Below, piece after piece: positions 1-12,400 of a DNA stretch of 64,000 nt; the first letter of the stretch is position 1; every line of letters starts with the position of its first letter. Source of the DNA: Seriola aureovittata (lineage: Eukaryota > Chordata > Actinopteri > Carangiformes > Carangidae); NCBI RefSeq assembly GCF_021018895.1, contig NC_079364.1, positions 2,277,901-2,341,900 of the forward strand, given 5' to 3'. Under the pieces are notes generated by a model. The model was not told the DNA's origin. It was given only the letters and a program-made list of their open reading frames with translations, and ran no database searches. Made by a program: the position numbers and the translations under genes.

Positions 1-281
1 AAACCATCGACCCCCCCCCCCCCCTCCCCCCCAACCTCTTCACTCCTCATCATCCCAGCCTACACACAAGTCTGAGATTCACCGGCGTAGAACTAAAATT
101 ACTCATCTTCCAGACGATTGATGGATAAATATTCAGCATCAGTTCTGATAATTTAGCGATTGATTTACTTTTCCAATCACCTGCGAGATTGTAAAGTGAA
201 TATCGTTCGGGTTTCACTCACCATTTTCACTATGTTCCTTTTATAGACAAGATTTAATAATCTGTGTTTGTACGTCTGTGA
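1..281. other. Non-coding window edge with C-rich tract
   Basis: C-rich run at 11-32 with a single T at 25. Otherwise unremarkable AT-rich sequence. Confidence 0.6.
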
Positions 282-940
282 TTAAAGTTATAATCTGTAA
301 CTTTCCCTCATTCAAACGTCTAAAAACAGCTCGACCTGTGTTCTACGTGTTGTTGAGTTGTGTTCTTACATCATCTCAAATGTTTCCATCAATTCTCTAA
401 CCAGAGAAATCTGGGATTTTTTTTTTTTTTTTAATCATGGTAACGTTTCATAGGTTGCTAGTTGATGACATCATATCCTCTATGATCATGTGCCAGTGTT
501 GTTTGTCTGACAGAAGCTCGACTTTTATCCACTTTTAATCCACATTTTTAAGATTCACATTTTACACCTCGGCGGTTTTCAACTCTGTTTGAACCAGATG
601 AAGGATTTTAGTCGTCGGACGTCTGGATCTGAATTTATCAGAGAAACAAGCTGAGGACATGTTGGACAGCTCAGCTCTCAGCCGCTCCGAACTATGTTGG
701 TGAATTTTATTCAGTGTTTCTACTGGTTTTAATCCCCTGGTCTGTTTGTTATGGAGAGGACGACACCTCTGTGGAGAATTCAGCTGCTGGTAAAAACCTG
801 GTTCATAAGTTATTAAAGAAACAATCAGAACAAAGGTTTAGCATCAATCTCAGCTCCAACTCCTCCCTGAGTCTCTGTCTCTTCTTATTGTTTCTGATTG
901 AGAGACGACTAGAGGCAGAAGTTACAGACTGTGCGTTTAA
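282..940 (+). mobile_element. Second TTAA-bounded repeat family, copy A
   Basis: Starts TTAAAGTTATAATCTGTAAC and ends GTGCGTTTAA. The same order of sequence is found on the opposite strand at 50760-51370, including GAACCAGATGAAGGATTTTA, TTAGTCGTCGGACGTCTGG and CAGCTGCTGGTAAAAACCTG. The TTAA at both ends and short inverted termini suggest a non-autonomous TTAA transposon. A 76-codon open frame inside (714-944) is not conserved in copy B. Copy A contains a T16 run at 417-432. Confidence 0.65.
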
Positions 941-1164
941 ATAGAGTAGAAAAGGTAGTAGAATACAATCGACATTTACATTAACAAATTGACTGACTGC
1001 TTTTGATGGTACAAAACAGTTTGTGTGCAGGACTGTTCCTCTGCTGTGTTGCTCTCCCTCTTCTGGCTACACCGCGTCTTCGATCATGATGTTAAAGAAA
1101 AAACTTTAATGGTTTGGTGAAAATGTTCTCCTCCTCTTTATTAGCAGTAACTGACAAAACTGAC

Positions 1165-1453
1165 AAACTCCATGTTTTCTTCTTCTTCTGTGTTTTATTT
1201 GAAGTGTTGATCCATAAGAAGATATAAAAACCATCTCAGTGTAGTTTTACATCTCCTCTCTCCGGCTTCTCTCTGGAGCTCTAGTAACAACAGGTCTGTG
1301 AGCCAATCAGAAGAGAGGAGGCTCTGAGCCTCTCTGTGTGCATTTCTCTGTGGACTGAGGCTTTGATACTTTCACAGTATTAATATAGAAACTAGACCTG
1401 ATCTATAATCACACTACACATGGACACAGACCTTTACACTGGAGGAGCTTTAA
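1165..1453 (+). mobile_element. 510-bp TTAA element, copy 1 (internally deleted)
   Basis: Same orientation as the copy at 62164. The left end is diverged (AACTCCATG instead of AAGCTCCAT). The right end is intact, ...GGAGGAGCTTTAA. Two internal stretches are missing: the TTTGTGGTTTTAAGAACC part near 1222, and the centre between GAGCCTCTCT and GTGTGCATTT, about 1340. This leaves 289 bp, consistent with decay of a non-autonomous element. Confidence 0.8.
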
Positions 1454-3344
1454 GATGAGAGAAGCCACAAATCAGAGAAACATTATCACATGGTGTCGGA
1501 TCTATGGATGTATATGATCATTGCTGAACTTTTTACACCTTCTGTGGGAGCAGGAAATGTGGACTGATGTCAGATTGTAACTAGATTATTCTTTTGATCA
1601 TTGGCACATTTGGATATAAGAGTATTTTTCGTCTGAATGTTTTTGAATGATTCTGTCTGTTTTGAAGCCACTGGACTCTCCATTGTTGTACTGGGGTGTC
1701 CCTGCGTTTAGATTGAGGCACGTGCAGCGAGGGTGCTGCAGAGCCTCGATGGGAAGGATGAAGGAGTGTGAAGCACGTGACCTTGACACGGGAGACCGCC
1801 ACTCGATTACTTTTCCTGATGCAAGTCAATTTAACTGTAACTGCAATCACACAGCCATTCTCTAACCATAACCAAGTAGTTTTTAACCCATGACATGATC
1901 TAAAAGTGACCTTAACTTCACAGTATCCCTGGCAGAACAACAATCATGTGAATAATTTTAGTTACAGCCTTTTGTAACAGTTCTGGCACAGACAACGTAT
2001 TTTCTTAGAAGGTGAAGGGTTTTGACTCCGGTGCTTTAGCCTCTTCCTGCAGCCTGACAACAAGCCACTGGCGTGTATCAGAGACCTTAAACTGGCCCTA
2101 GGTGTGACTGTGAGTGAGTCCGTCTGAATTAGCTCACCGGCGTCTGATGGGATAAACTCCAGCTCCCGTGACCGTGTGTGTGAATCGTTGGGTAAAGAAA
2201 ATGAATTACAGAAATATATTCTATTGAACGGCATCAAGTATCCTCCGTCTGCGCAGCACAAAAACGCCCCTGTCACATCTGATGTTACGTAAGAGCTTGT
2301 TAAAACAAAGGAACATAGTTTTGAACATCTCTACACTCGTTCTGTCGCAGAACGACCTTGGGAAATCCTCACGCGTTCTTCACAGTCCCAGTGTCTCTGC
2401 CTCCTCTGCTCGGCTCCACTCGCTCTAATCTTGTCAGCGCTCTGCAGACCCGCTGAATTTTTGAACCTCTCCCAACTTCCAGAAACGTTGACGTTCGAGG
2501 AAAAAAATAAAAAATCTCTCCCAGAAGAATCGAAATATCCACAGACTCTTAATCCCATTTAAGATGTGTCCCGGATTAAAAGTTTTGGCAGTTACAATCG
2601 AAAAGCAACTAACACAATGAGGTTGGTGACATAACTGCGGACACCAACACATCTAAAGTCATTTTTAGCATTTTTTACCAGCTAAAGATAAAGTCCTTTA
2701 TGATTAAATTATAATTTTCTGATATTGTTTTTCATCCTAACTTTGGATGCGACCATACACCGTACATATAGAAGCAGACCTAGTTAAAGTGTATGAATTT
2801 TTTATGCTCTGTTTCTCTACTTGTTCTGTCAGCAGAGCTTCACAGATCAGATCAACACACACCCAGGCCTCACCTTCTCATACTGAATGAGTGTTTAACT
2901 GTGTGTCTGAAAACCTGATGCGTGACTCAGTTTAATATTGTGACTCTGGTTTATCACTTAACATGCTGAATATTTAGTCCAGACACAGTGTACGCAGAAT
3001 ATACACTGGGATTTATAAAATACCTTCATCATCAGTCACTTATTGTAGTTTATAAAGATAAAAACTAAGTAAATAAGTAAAAATTATGAAATGTAAAAGA
3101 TATCAAAGCAAGGCAAACATCTAAAACGATCACAATGCTCATTAAAACTGTTTTAAAGCTGAAGATATATTTTAGTTATTGTCAGTAAATTGCATGAAAA
3201 AGCCAGAACCAACAAAAACGGTTTATTCCCTCTGAAGACATAAATATAAAAAGTAGTTTACATTTTACATTTAAAAAGGCTCAATCATTTCCTAAACCAG
3301 CTGGTCACCGTAGGTTTTTACCAAACTTTAATCAAACAGGATGA
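1454..3344. other. Non-coding, nothing recognised
   Basis: Only short open frames, none resembling a known protein. No long microsatellite. The region near 2700-3300 is AT-rich. Confidence 0.6.
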
Positions 3345-3405
3345 AAACGGTGCATTTGTTGGGGACTATTTTCAGCGGCGGATTAATCCACATTTGGTGC
3401 TGTAA
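3345..3405 (+). repeat. Dispersed repeat with TTGTTGGGGACTATTTT, copy 1
   Basis: TTTGTTGGGGACTATTTTCA, then GCGGCGGATTAATCCACATT. The same block recurs at 56288 and, reversed, at 54695. Confidence 0.6.
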
Positions 3406-5884
3406 TGAGAATTTGTGGGCATCAGGACGGTGTGTGTGTGTGTGTGTGTGTTTATGCTGATGGAGGAACATGTGAGTGACACAGTGTGATGCGTTTTAGC
3501 CGTTGTTGGAAACAGCGCAGCTCTGAGTTTCACAAGATGCTTGTTCCGAACTTTCAGACGTGTTTATTGGCTCAGGTCGGATCGTCAAACCGGATATTGC
3601 GCCGAGACTGTTTTTGTTAATTGACATGTTTGCTCGCTGCTGGTGAAGAGGTGTTTCAACCAGGGAACTCAGATACCCGTAAAATTAGCTCCTGCATCGT
3701 TTCCCTCAGCGTGGTTCCTGTGGTCGCTGTAATCACACGGCGAGCCGCAGCAGGAAGTTGGATGGCAGCGGTAAACATCCACATGTGTTCACAAGAGCTG
3801 CAGCAGCCGCTTTCTCTCTCTCTGTCTTTGCCCCGACCGCCTACCTGACTACAATCATGTTGACACTGGAAACGATGGAGGCGGTGGTGGCAGCCGCCGT
3901 CTGTCTGACAGTACTTTAATGACGGAGGCGTATTCACTTCCTGAAACAGGGAACGTGTGCTGCGGTTAGTTTGGAGTTAAAACACAGATGAAATCAGTAA
4001 AATAAAAACTGACTGGTATCTATTTGAAAGATGGGATGATGTGATTAATATTTTGTTTTAGTTTTCCCACATATAAAGAAAGAAAACTCAGAAAAGGGCC
4101 ATGAGCCCCGCCCACCACCACCTGCTGGCTCCAGGTGGACAGGTGAGAGAGCAGAGAGTATCAAGATGGTGAGAGGAGGAAACATCAGAGAGACTCAGCC
4201 ACATGTTGGAGCCTCAGTCAGACCCAGACTCAGAGGAGGAGTCTGAGACCAGAACCAGAGACTAGCAGACGGATCAGAGCGGTTAGCACAGTTAGCATCT
4301 TTTATTTGTTTATGTTGTTTGTTAGCTTGTAACTGGCAGTGGCAGACACAGTGTTAGCGGTTGTGCTAATGCTAACGCTCTCTCTCTGTACTGACAAGGT
4401 TTCAGGTTCATTTTCATGAGACTGTCGTGGGAAACACTCCGTCATGGTGTTGATGATTATTTCACTTGTAATATAATACAACATATAACACATATGGACG
4501 TTAACACGGTTAAACACTTTTCATTGGAGGATCTGTTGCACATGTCTGAAGGTTTTACACACGGAGTCTGAGCAGCTGACAGAGGAAACGTTTCCTGAAT
4601 AAAAAAACATGTAAAAAATGACATTCTCCGCAGAAAACCCGAATAGGATCAGTTTATTCACCTTCAGGCTTCAGTTAGTCTCACACTCCCTCCCCAGTGT
4701 GAAGCTACATGTATGAATACACATGGAAAATCAATTTCTGGGCTTCAACATCCAGACTCCGCTGCCTGTCAGGTGCGGATCAGTTCTATTTGTTTTCTTC
4801 TCAGTGGGTTCTGTACGTCCGTCTCGTCGCAGCCTCCACCTGTTAGCGAGAGAGAGGAGCGTTATCGTGTCACAGTGAAGTCGGTACCTGCCCTCTCTAC
4901 ACATTTCACTCTTTCAAGTTAAAAAGGACAACAGAGTGAAAACTGTCAGCACAAGATGAATGTGAGCGCCGCTGGTGTCAATACGCGGCGTGCCGAGATG
5001 AACGGCGAGGAGGAGATGTGCGGCAGGGGTTTGCTCCAGCAGTGTGCATCCACAGCTGTTCACATCTTTTTTAAAAAAACAAATAGAAAACATTATTCTT
5101 GTCTTTATTGCTTCAGTTGTGCTCACGGATGATTAATGTCCCTTTGTGCGGTTGTGCTCGGGGCCAACAGCTGCATGCTTTTTATTTCAGCTTGTCTGTT
5201 CGGTCTGTCATCCCTGGGAGGTTTATTGATCCCTCCCTCGCTGCTCCAGCTGATACTGATGTGCTGTGCTAGAAGCTGTACTTGTTGCGTTCCTCCTCCG
5301 GTGATGCCACACTTATTCTTCGTCCTGATGACAAAACCAGACTGAAAAATCATGTTGTCTCAAGAAAGACAGACACAGTGTGGAGGGAGTTCACGTCTCG
5401 GGGTTATTCATCTTTTTAGAAAAACTTCATCCACTCGGTTTGGCTGATTTTCGGAAGAGAAACTGTAAATTTAACCCTTTAATACCCCCTCACCTCTGTG
5501 GTCAAACGTTTCTACAGACTCCGCTGTGACCCGTGACTCCTGAAGCACTGAGCCGACACGTCCTCCAACCGCCTGACTCCACCCGTAGGAGTGTCTCCTG
5601 AAATACTGGCCCCTACTCTGGTTGTCATGGAAGCATACCCACATTTGTTGCCATGGTTACTGTGATGACGGTCATGGCTTGGTTAAGTTTAGGAAAAGAT
5701 CATGATTTGGGTTAAAATAAGAAACTCCCTCAACATTAGACGATCTTTGTTGTCATGGTAACAATAATAACAACGTGGTTAATGTTGTCGAACGGCCGTG
5801 GATTAATTTGTTTTAACTAAAATATTCCCCAAAAGCATATTTTTGCCCAAAATGTTTGTTTTTTTCCACTCACTCAAGTGTTTT
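3406..5884. other. Non-coding, nothing firmly recognised
   Basis: A short TG tract (3431-3450) and a segment at 4098-4290 (CCGCCCACCACCACCTGCTG onward) with the look of a repeat but no second copy seen here. No coding exon. Confidence 0.55.
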
Positions 5885-6085
5885 TATGACGTCACACTGA
5901 CCTTGACCTTTGACCTTTGACCATCAAAATCTAATCAGTTCATTGTTGCGTCCTAGTGAATGTTTGTGCCAAATTTAAAGACGTTCCGTCAAGGTGTTAC
6001 TGAGATATCGTGTCCATGAGACTGTGATCGATGGATGTACAACCTGAAAACCAAATGGCCGCTCTCACTGTCGCTGGCGTGGAGA
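5885..6085 (+). repeat. TGACCT-rich dispersed repeat, copy 1
   Basis: TGACCTTTGACCTTTGACC (5904-5922) is followed by ATCAAAATCTAATCAGTTCA, TGCCAAATTTAAAGA and GAGATATCGTGTCCATGAG. The same order appears at 7562-7900 and, reversed, at 8870-9137 and 63690-64000. It resembles a repeat common in fish genomes. Confidence 0.75.
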
Positions 6086-7484
6086 ATTTATTCCCACACG
6101 CCATCTGGATGAAGTCATGCCTTGTTTAATTTTCCTTTAAACCAGGTGTTGTCAAGCTGGTGTTCCAGCTTTACGGTTTGAGTTCAGGACTTAATTAAAT
6201 TAAATGAATCAATTAGACAGAGTGTAATTTGGTCTTTTATTGATCTTGTTTTGTCTTTATTCTCTAAACCTGCTCCAGCTCCAGTTTGAAAATGAAACGG
6301 GTGAAATCATGTTCAGTGCAGGATTAGAATAAATGTGTGGTGTGAGTGAAGCACTCATGCTTTGCCGAATGGTTTGAGAAGTCCTAAAATTTACAGTAAG
6401 AGCTCCATTATCGGTCTGTATGACCCTTATCGTTTTAATGTTAATGTTCAGCCACAGAAGTTGAACCAGCCGTGGACCCGGCTTTATGGCAGATTAATGT
6501 TTTGCAGGGCAGTGGGAGCTGGAGGGATGTTACTGTGGAGATCATTTTAATATAACATGTTAGCCAGCGCGGTCTGTTAAAGGAGTGGGCAGGTGGTAGA
6601 AGCAGTGTGATGGAACAATAACCAAACATGTGAAGAGATGCAGCTCGCTGCTGAACAATGGCCAGGGGATTCTGATGCAGAGAGAACATAACAGAGAAAA
6701 ACATTCCTGTTCTTTCGAGAGCTTCGACTCATCTGTTTGTTTGGCCCCGCTCTGGGCATCGCCTGCTGCACAGTTTTTCTATCTTTACCTTCCAGGCATT
6801 CAGCCGACACTCGTATCCAAAGCAAATAACAAGTGAAAGAGGCAGATCCCTCCTGCCACCACAACGTTTCTCTGACCCCTCGGTGATCCTGTGGGAGACG
6901 AGCGGCTTTTTCAGCTCCAGCAGTGAAGTGGAGGCAGAGCAGGAGTGTGTGAGGGAAGACATGATGTTTAATACTTTGCTTGGAAGCTCACAATCAATAA
7001 TCCTGGTCTCCATGTCGTCTTCTCACGTCAATTTTTATTTTCCTTAACACACAAAACTGCGTTGCTACAGTGTGAGGTAATTTACCTCAGCTGCTGGTGT
7101 CCTCGAAGATCCTCCCTCTGAAGGGTTGGTCTTTTTGGTTTGATGTAGGGAGGTGCAAGCGCTCGCCGCCGGTGTTATTGATGTGTGGACATCAGCCGAG
7201 GCAAATCGAAATCTCTCAGTCAGACAAAACTGAAAGCAGCAGAGAGGACCGAGCTTTTCACTTTCAAACCACTCATCAGTAACAACCTGTCTGCACTTCT
7301 GTCAACACTGATCCATAAAAACCATTAAGAGAAAGCACAAAAGGTCCAGCGTCACTTTTATTATGCATCATTTCTTTAGAAACAAATTCAAATGGAAAGA
7401 AAATATAAAACACTGCCTATTTAATTATTTAATTTTTGCTTTAATCCAAATGATACTCTCATTATAAACACTATAAACTAGAAT

Positions 7485-7925
7485 CACCTCACCTGGTCGT
7501 ATCCCTCCGCCACTCTGACTAGTTTCAGGTTACATCCCTGTTTATCCATAGTCATATAAAATATTTACCATTTGTGCGAAAATTTGACCTTTGACCTTTT
7601 GCCATCAAAGTCTAATCAGTTCATCCTCGAGTCCCAGTGAACGTTTGTACCAAATTTAAAGAAATACCCTCAGAGCTTTATGGAGATATCGCATTCACAA
7701 GGGCAAAACCGCATTTTGTGAGGTCACCAGGATCTTGACCTTTGACCTTTGACCACCAAAATTCAATCAGTTCACCCTTCAGTCCAAGTTAAAGTTTACG
7801 CCAAATTTGAAGAAGATCCGTTGCGGCGTTGCAGAGATATTGTGTCCATGAGAATGGGACGGACAAACGTACAACCTGAAAACAATATGGCTGCTCTGAC
7901 TGCCGCCGGCGTGGAGGAATAAAAA
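7485..7925 (+). repeat. TGACCT-rich dispersed repeat, copy 2 (two tandem units)
   Basis: Two tandem units of about 155 bp, each beginning with TGACCTTTGACC and ending near GAGATAT(C/T)G, are followed by a tail GACGGACAAACGTACAACC. The other flank has GTATCCCTCCGCCACT (7499-7514), whose complement AGTGGCGGAGGGATAC also flanks the inverted copy near 9211. The two copies therefore probably represent longer, more complete elements. Confidence 0.75.
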
Positions 7926-8218
7926 CACGCAGGCTTCCGTGAGAACACTCTCAGACTCTCAGGACCCCGTCAGGACGTTATTGGGTGTCACTGTCTCCAA
8001 TCAGTGATCTGGTGAAATAAAAAAGCCTCAGTTCTGCCTTGTAATAAAGAAAAAGTAACATAAGAACAACATGTCTGTGAGAAAGTTGTGCAGACCTCAG
8101 TTTATTCTGCCTCCGGCGTTCTTATCTAACCAGATGTGACCTCCAGCTCCGGCCTTCCCGCCTCTGACTTTGTGACTTCAGTTCGGTTCGCAGACGCTTG
8201 CACTGACTCACACACGCG

Positions 8219-8345
8219 CACACACACACACACACACACACAGACACACACACACACACACACACACACCTGCTCTCCTGAGACCATTAAGCCTTCATCT
8301 CTGTTGGCAGCCTCAATATCCTGCTGGGGTGTTTATTCAATCACT

Positions 8346-8422
<77 letters not shown>
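8219..8422. repeat. CA tract (8219-8269) and GT tract (8348-8422)
   Basis: Two long dinucleotide tracts of complementary composition, 78 bp apart. They can pair as a long imperfect hairpin. Confidence 0.93.
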
Positions 8423-8423
<1 letters not shown>

Positions 8424-8869
8424 AATAAACAGCAGGAACAACACACACCTGAGCGTCTCAGTGATGCTAATGCTCGTCTCACACAGGACAGGAGATTATA
8501 CCACCTGCCATGTCTCAGTTCACATGTGGCTGTAGTTATGGTAACACTGAGTCACTGTATCCAGAGGTTTATTATTTGTACCACATTAGAAAATTCATCT
8601 TTTTCAGGAATTGACTAAAATTTTAGGAGCAAAAAAATGTTTGACTTGACGTTGGTGTCGGAGTAAAGACGCCTCGTCTTTACGTAAATCTACGACGTCT
8701 GCGACTCAGCTGATCAGGCGGAATCTGTTTAGCATCTAACAGTTAGCAAGTATTTGCGTGTTTAGTCTGCACATTGCTAACATTGAGCATTGGTAGCGTG
8801 TCAGTTTTAACATGGCGGCATGCGAACTTACGGACTGCTAGCATGATAACATAGTAAGATTTAACATTG

Positions 8870-9227
8870 GCTTGTCGTGGACACGATATCTCTGTAACGC
8901 CTTGACAGAACCTCTTCAAATGTGGCGCAAACATTCACTCTGAATCAAGGATGCACTGAGCAGATTTTGGGCGTCAAAGTTCAAAGGTCAAAGGTCTAGA
9001 TCAATGTGACACAAAACATGATTTTGGCCATGTGAACGCAATATTTCTTCAATAAGTCTTCAATGAAATCCTCTCAAATTCGGCACAAATATCCACAAGG
9101 AATTAAAGAGGAACTGACTAGATTTTAGGCAATGAAGAGGAAATTTCACAAGTGGTTAATACTTTGTATGACTCTGGATAAACAGTGATTTAACCTGAAA
9201 GTAGTCCGAGTGGCGGAGGGATACAAC
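8870..9227 (-). repeat. TGACCT-rich dispersed repeat, copy 3
   Basis: Reverse orientation: GTGGACACGATATCTCTGTA, then TTCAAAGGTCAAAGGTC (8977-8997 region) and a second, more decayed unit. It ends in AGTGGCGGAGGGATAC, complementary to the start of copy 2. With copy 2 it makes a spaced inverted pair about 1 kb apart. Confidence 0.72.
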
Positions 9228-9367
9228 CTCATCTTGTGGGAACCACGAATGTCTGTGCAGGATTCTTCACGCTGGACCACAGTGTGGTCAGATGAAGTGA
9301 AAAGACCTTCACTAAAGGCTGAATTTATAGCAACATATGACACACCTTCAGTCACACCACAGCGCTA

Positions 9368-9369
<2 letters not shown>

Positions 9370-9448
<79 letters not shown>
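9370..9448. repeat. CA microsatellite, about 39 units
   Basis: Uninterrupted AC repeat of 79 bp. Confidence 0.95.
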
Positions 9449-9450
<2 letters not shown>

Positions 9451-12400
9451 ATTTGTTGAGGCCTCATTTTCAGGACACGTCGGATTGTTTCCTCTCCCTG
9501 TGGCTCCATATAGTGCCTCATGAATATTCATTGTGCTGAGACGGGCCCCAGATGTGAGCATCAGGCAGAACTGGGCCACGTGTATAATTGAAGAATTCCA
9601 TTAAACTTTAAACTTGAACAGATCCTTGAATTGAAGGTCTTCTTGGACACATCCGCACGTGTGTTTAATGGTGTCGGCTCAAAACAATAATTATTATTCC
9701 ACACATTATCTGCAGAGAAGTCACATTTCCTGGACTTGACACCGGCTCGTCTGCTGCGTCACTGTTTTCCCGGTCGATTGTGATTCAGACTGATGCTAAT
9801 CATCGTCTCTTCCTGTCTGCTGCCTCTGATCTCTTTGAGTAAACAGGATTATTGACTCCAAACTGCTCGGCATCATGACCCAATAATGTGTCTGCAGACC
9901 TTTTACGCTGTACGATGTGGGAATGCATAAATCGCTCTCCCACTTCTCTGCGTGCACTGTCTGACATTTGCATCATATTCTCTGCCATCGGCCTCCCGGG
10001 CAGTTTGCTCTGTGAATCCAATACGAGCCGGAGACATAAGACGTGAGGTATCTGACATGTGCGGCACTGTAACTGCAAACACAGTCCAGGATTAATTAGA
10101 GGTGTAATGATTCTGAAACTGCAACGCAAACAGCCATGATCGTGTGTCGCGATACCGGAAGGCGGAACGTGAAATCCCCTTATCCCGAATCACGTTACTA
10201 ATGCAACAAAACTCATTTTTCATTTCACAAGCAACACTGTAATACAAACCCTGAAATTAAAGTTGGACAAGCCGTATATTTTATTAATATTACTCATTAC
10301 ACCTTGTTAGGAGCGGCCAGAACATCAACACGCTCTCTCTCCTTAATGTCACCATTCAGTTTTTAATCATGGAAGAAAAAGATGCTCTTAAACTTGAAGA
10401 AACAAAATAGAATATTTGTACTTTTACTTCACACCTTTGCAGTTGAAAATTATTTCCCCTTCCGCTCTCGTGATCACCTGTTCACCTGTCCCTAAATTAC
10501 ACCCCTACAAATCACCTCGGCCTATCAGGCGTCAGATCCTAATGTTTATCATTATAATAAACTAAATAAAGCTTCAAGGCATAATTCAAATCAGGAAATG
10601 ACTCGTATATCCACATAAATATACTAATAAGGCAAATATGCAAAATGGCTCTGACACATCTTATTTATTGTCTTCCAGATGCGTGTGTCACGTGACTGTT
10701 TTGGTCCAATCAAGATCGAGTGATGACACCTGTGGTAAAAATTAGGCTCGTTTAATTGGCTCAAGACGCGATCTTTCTTTTCTCTGTCTGTTTTTGCTGC
10801 GAGATGCAGAATCTCTAGATCACATGACGCAGCCGCGAGGCGTGAGACGCAGGAAGTGTCTCAGCACTTACCTGTTAACAACGCAGGCAGTGTGTTCCCA
10901 CGGGACAGAATTTATTACCTGACTTCATGAGACAAAACAGACCAGAGACGCCCATCATCGGACCACACCCACCTTTAAACCTCTCTCTTCACCTGTGAAG
11001 TTTTGTGACTGTGTCTTACGGTTGTGACGCTATCGCAGCGACAAAATGTGTCCACAGGCAGAAAGTAGTTCCCTCCACAGTCGGTGTCTGAGGACCGCAA
11101 CAGTCTGCTGTGATGACACACGCACACAATACGAGCCGCACGCCGTCGCAGCTGGTAACAAAGCATCATGCGGAGCAGCATGAATGGCCTGGTGATTACT
11201 GCTGTCAGCCGCCTGTCACTCACACACCTCTTCAGTCACAGAGGAGTTTAAATGAAAAAACATTAAGGAGGAGGAAAAGAAGGTGTTTGACTAATAACGG
11301 TGATTTGCGTGTTCAGGGCGTGTGAGGGTCGTGTTTTAAAAAGGTGGCAGCATTGTTGCTCAGAATCAGGTTTTTAATTTATGTGTTTGAGGCTCCACCT
11401 TTCTGGACCAGGGTTCACGTCAGTTGTACGAGCTTGACGTTCATATTAGCAGGTTGATTTAGGTGTGAAGTCTGTGAATGTAAATCTAATGCACATGTGA
11501 GGATGAACTCTCTGGGAACAAACACCAGAACTTCAGGGGGCCTCGCTCCTGTTGTTTCAGAGCTACGACACCTGTTTAATGTGATTTAAATTAACTCTGT
11601 CGTGTTGTGCCATGTGTTGGTTTGATTAATTTAGGCTTTGAATGAATATAATAATGTTCATAATTAGTTAAATCTTCATTAGCTCTTTATGACAGTAGAA
11701 AACAGGTGCATCATCGCCTGCTGTCAGTCACTGGAATATGATTTGTTAGCTCTCATACTGTGAACCAACCAACTTGTGATGTCATGTCATGTCATGTCAT
11801 GTGATACCTTTAAAGGAGTTATTTGTAAGTTTTTGCTATTGCTACATTGCTAATGTTAGCATTAGCAGCTGTTTTCTTACCAATCTTGCTGAGAGCTTCA
11901 GCCATTGTTGCGTTTACAAGACAAAAGGTTGTGATACGTCGTCTGAGCAGCTGCTTATCAGGACGGACTGGACGGTACAGTGACGAGATGGGTTGACCGT
12001 GCCGGGGCTAGCTGGTTAGCATGCTAACTTCAGTATAGAAGAAAAGAAGCAAAACACTGGTGTTTCTTTCCACCTCTGGAGACAGATGTTGGTGAGTAAA
12101 TGAACTGAGTTTGATACCGAACTCACAACGTTTCTTCTAGACTGGTAAGTAAACAGCTGCTAATGCTAACGTTAGCTATGTAGCGAAAAACTTACATGTA
12201 GTTCCATTAAAAACCAAAGGAATCACTGAAGGGAAATCCACACATACACCACTCTTGATCATTTTTAATTGTCTATAGGAAGAGATGAAACACCAGCTCC
12301 AAGATACACAAGATATGATGTGATCCTCTTGATATTTGATTGTTGATGAAGGTTTTGCAGATGACAGTGTACTTCCTATATACGAACAACCTTTCCTCTG

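Noticed and set aside
714..944. 76-codon open frame starting MFLLVLIPWSVCYGEDD, with a signal-peptide-like start
   Set aside because: It lies inside copy A of the second TTAA family, is not preserved in copy B, and has no recognisable domain.
4098..4320. Possible SINE (CCGCCCACCACCACCTGCTG... to ...GTTAGCACAGTTAGCAT)
   Set aside because: Looks repeat-like, but no second copy in the window and no recognisable A/B boxes or tail.
8136..8618. 160-codon open frame with poly-Thr/His and poly-Cys/Val
   Set aside because: It is simply a read-through of CA and GT microsatellites. The same holds for frames at 9210, 14884, 15104, 23152, 39493, 49567, 60996 and 61115.
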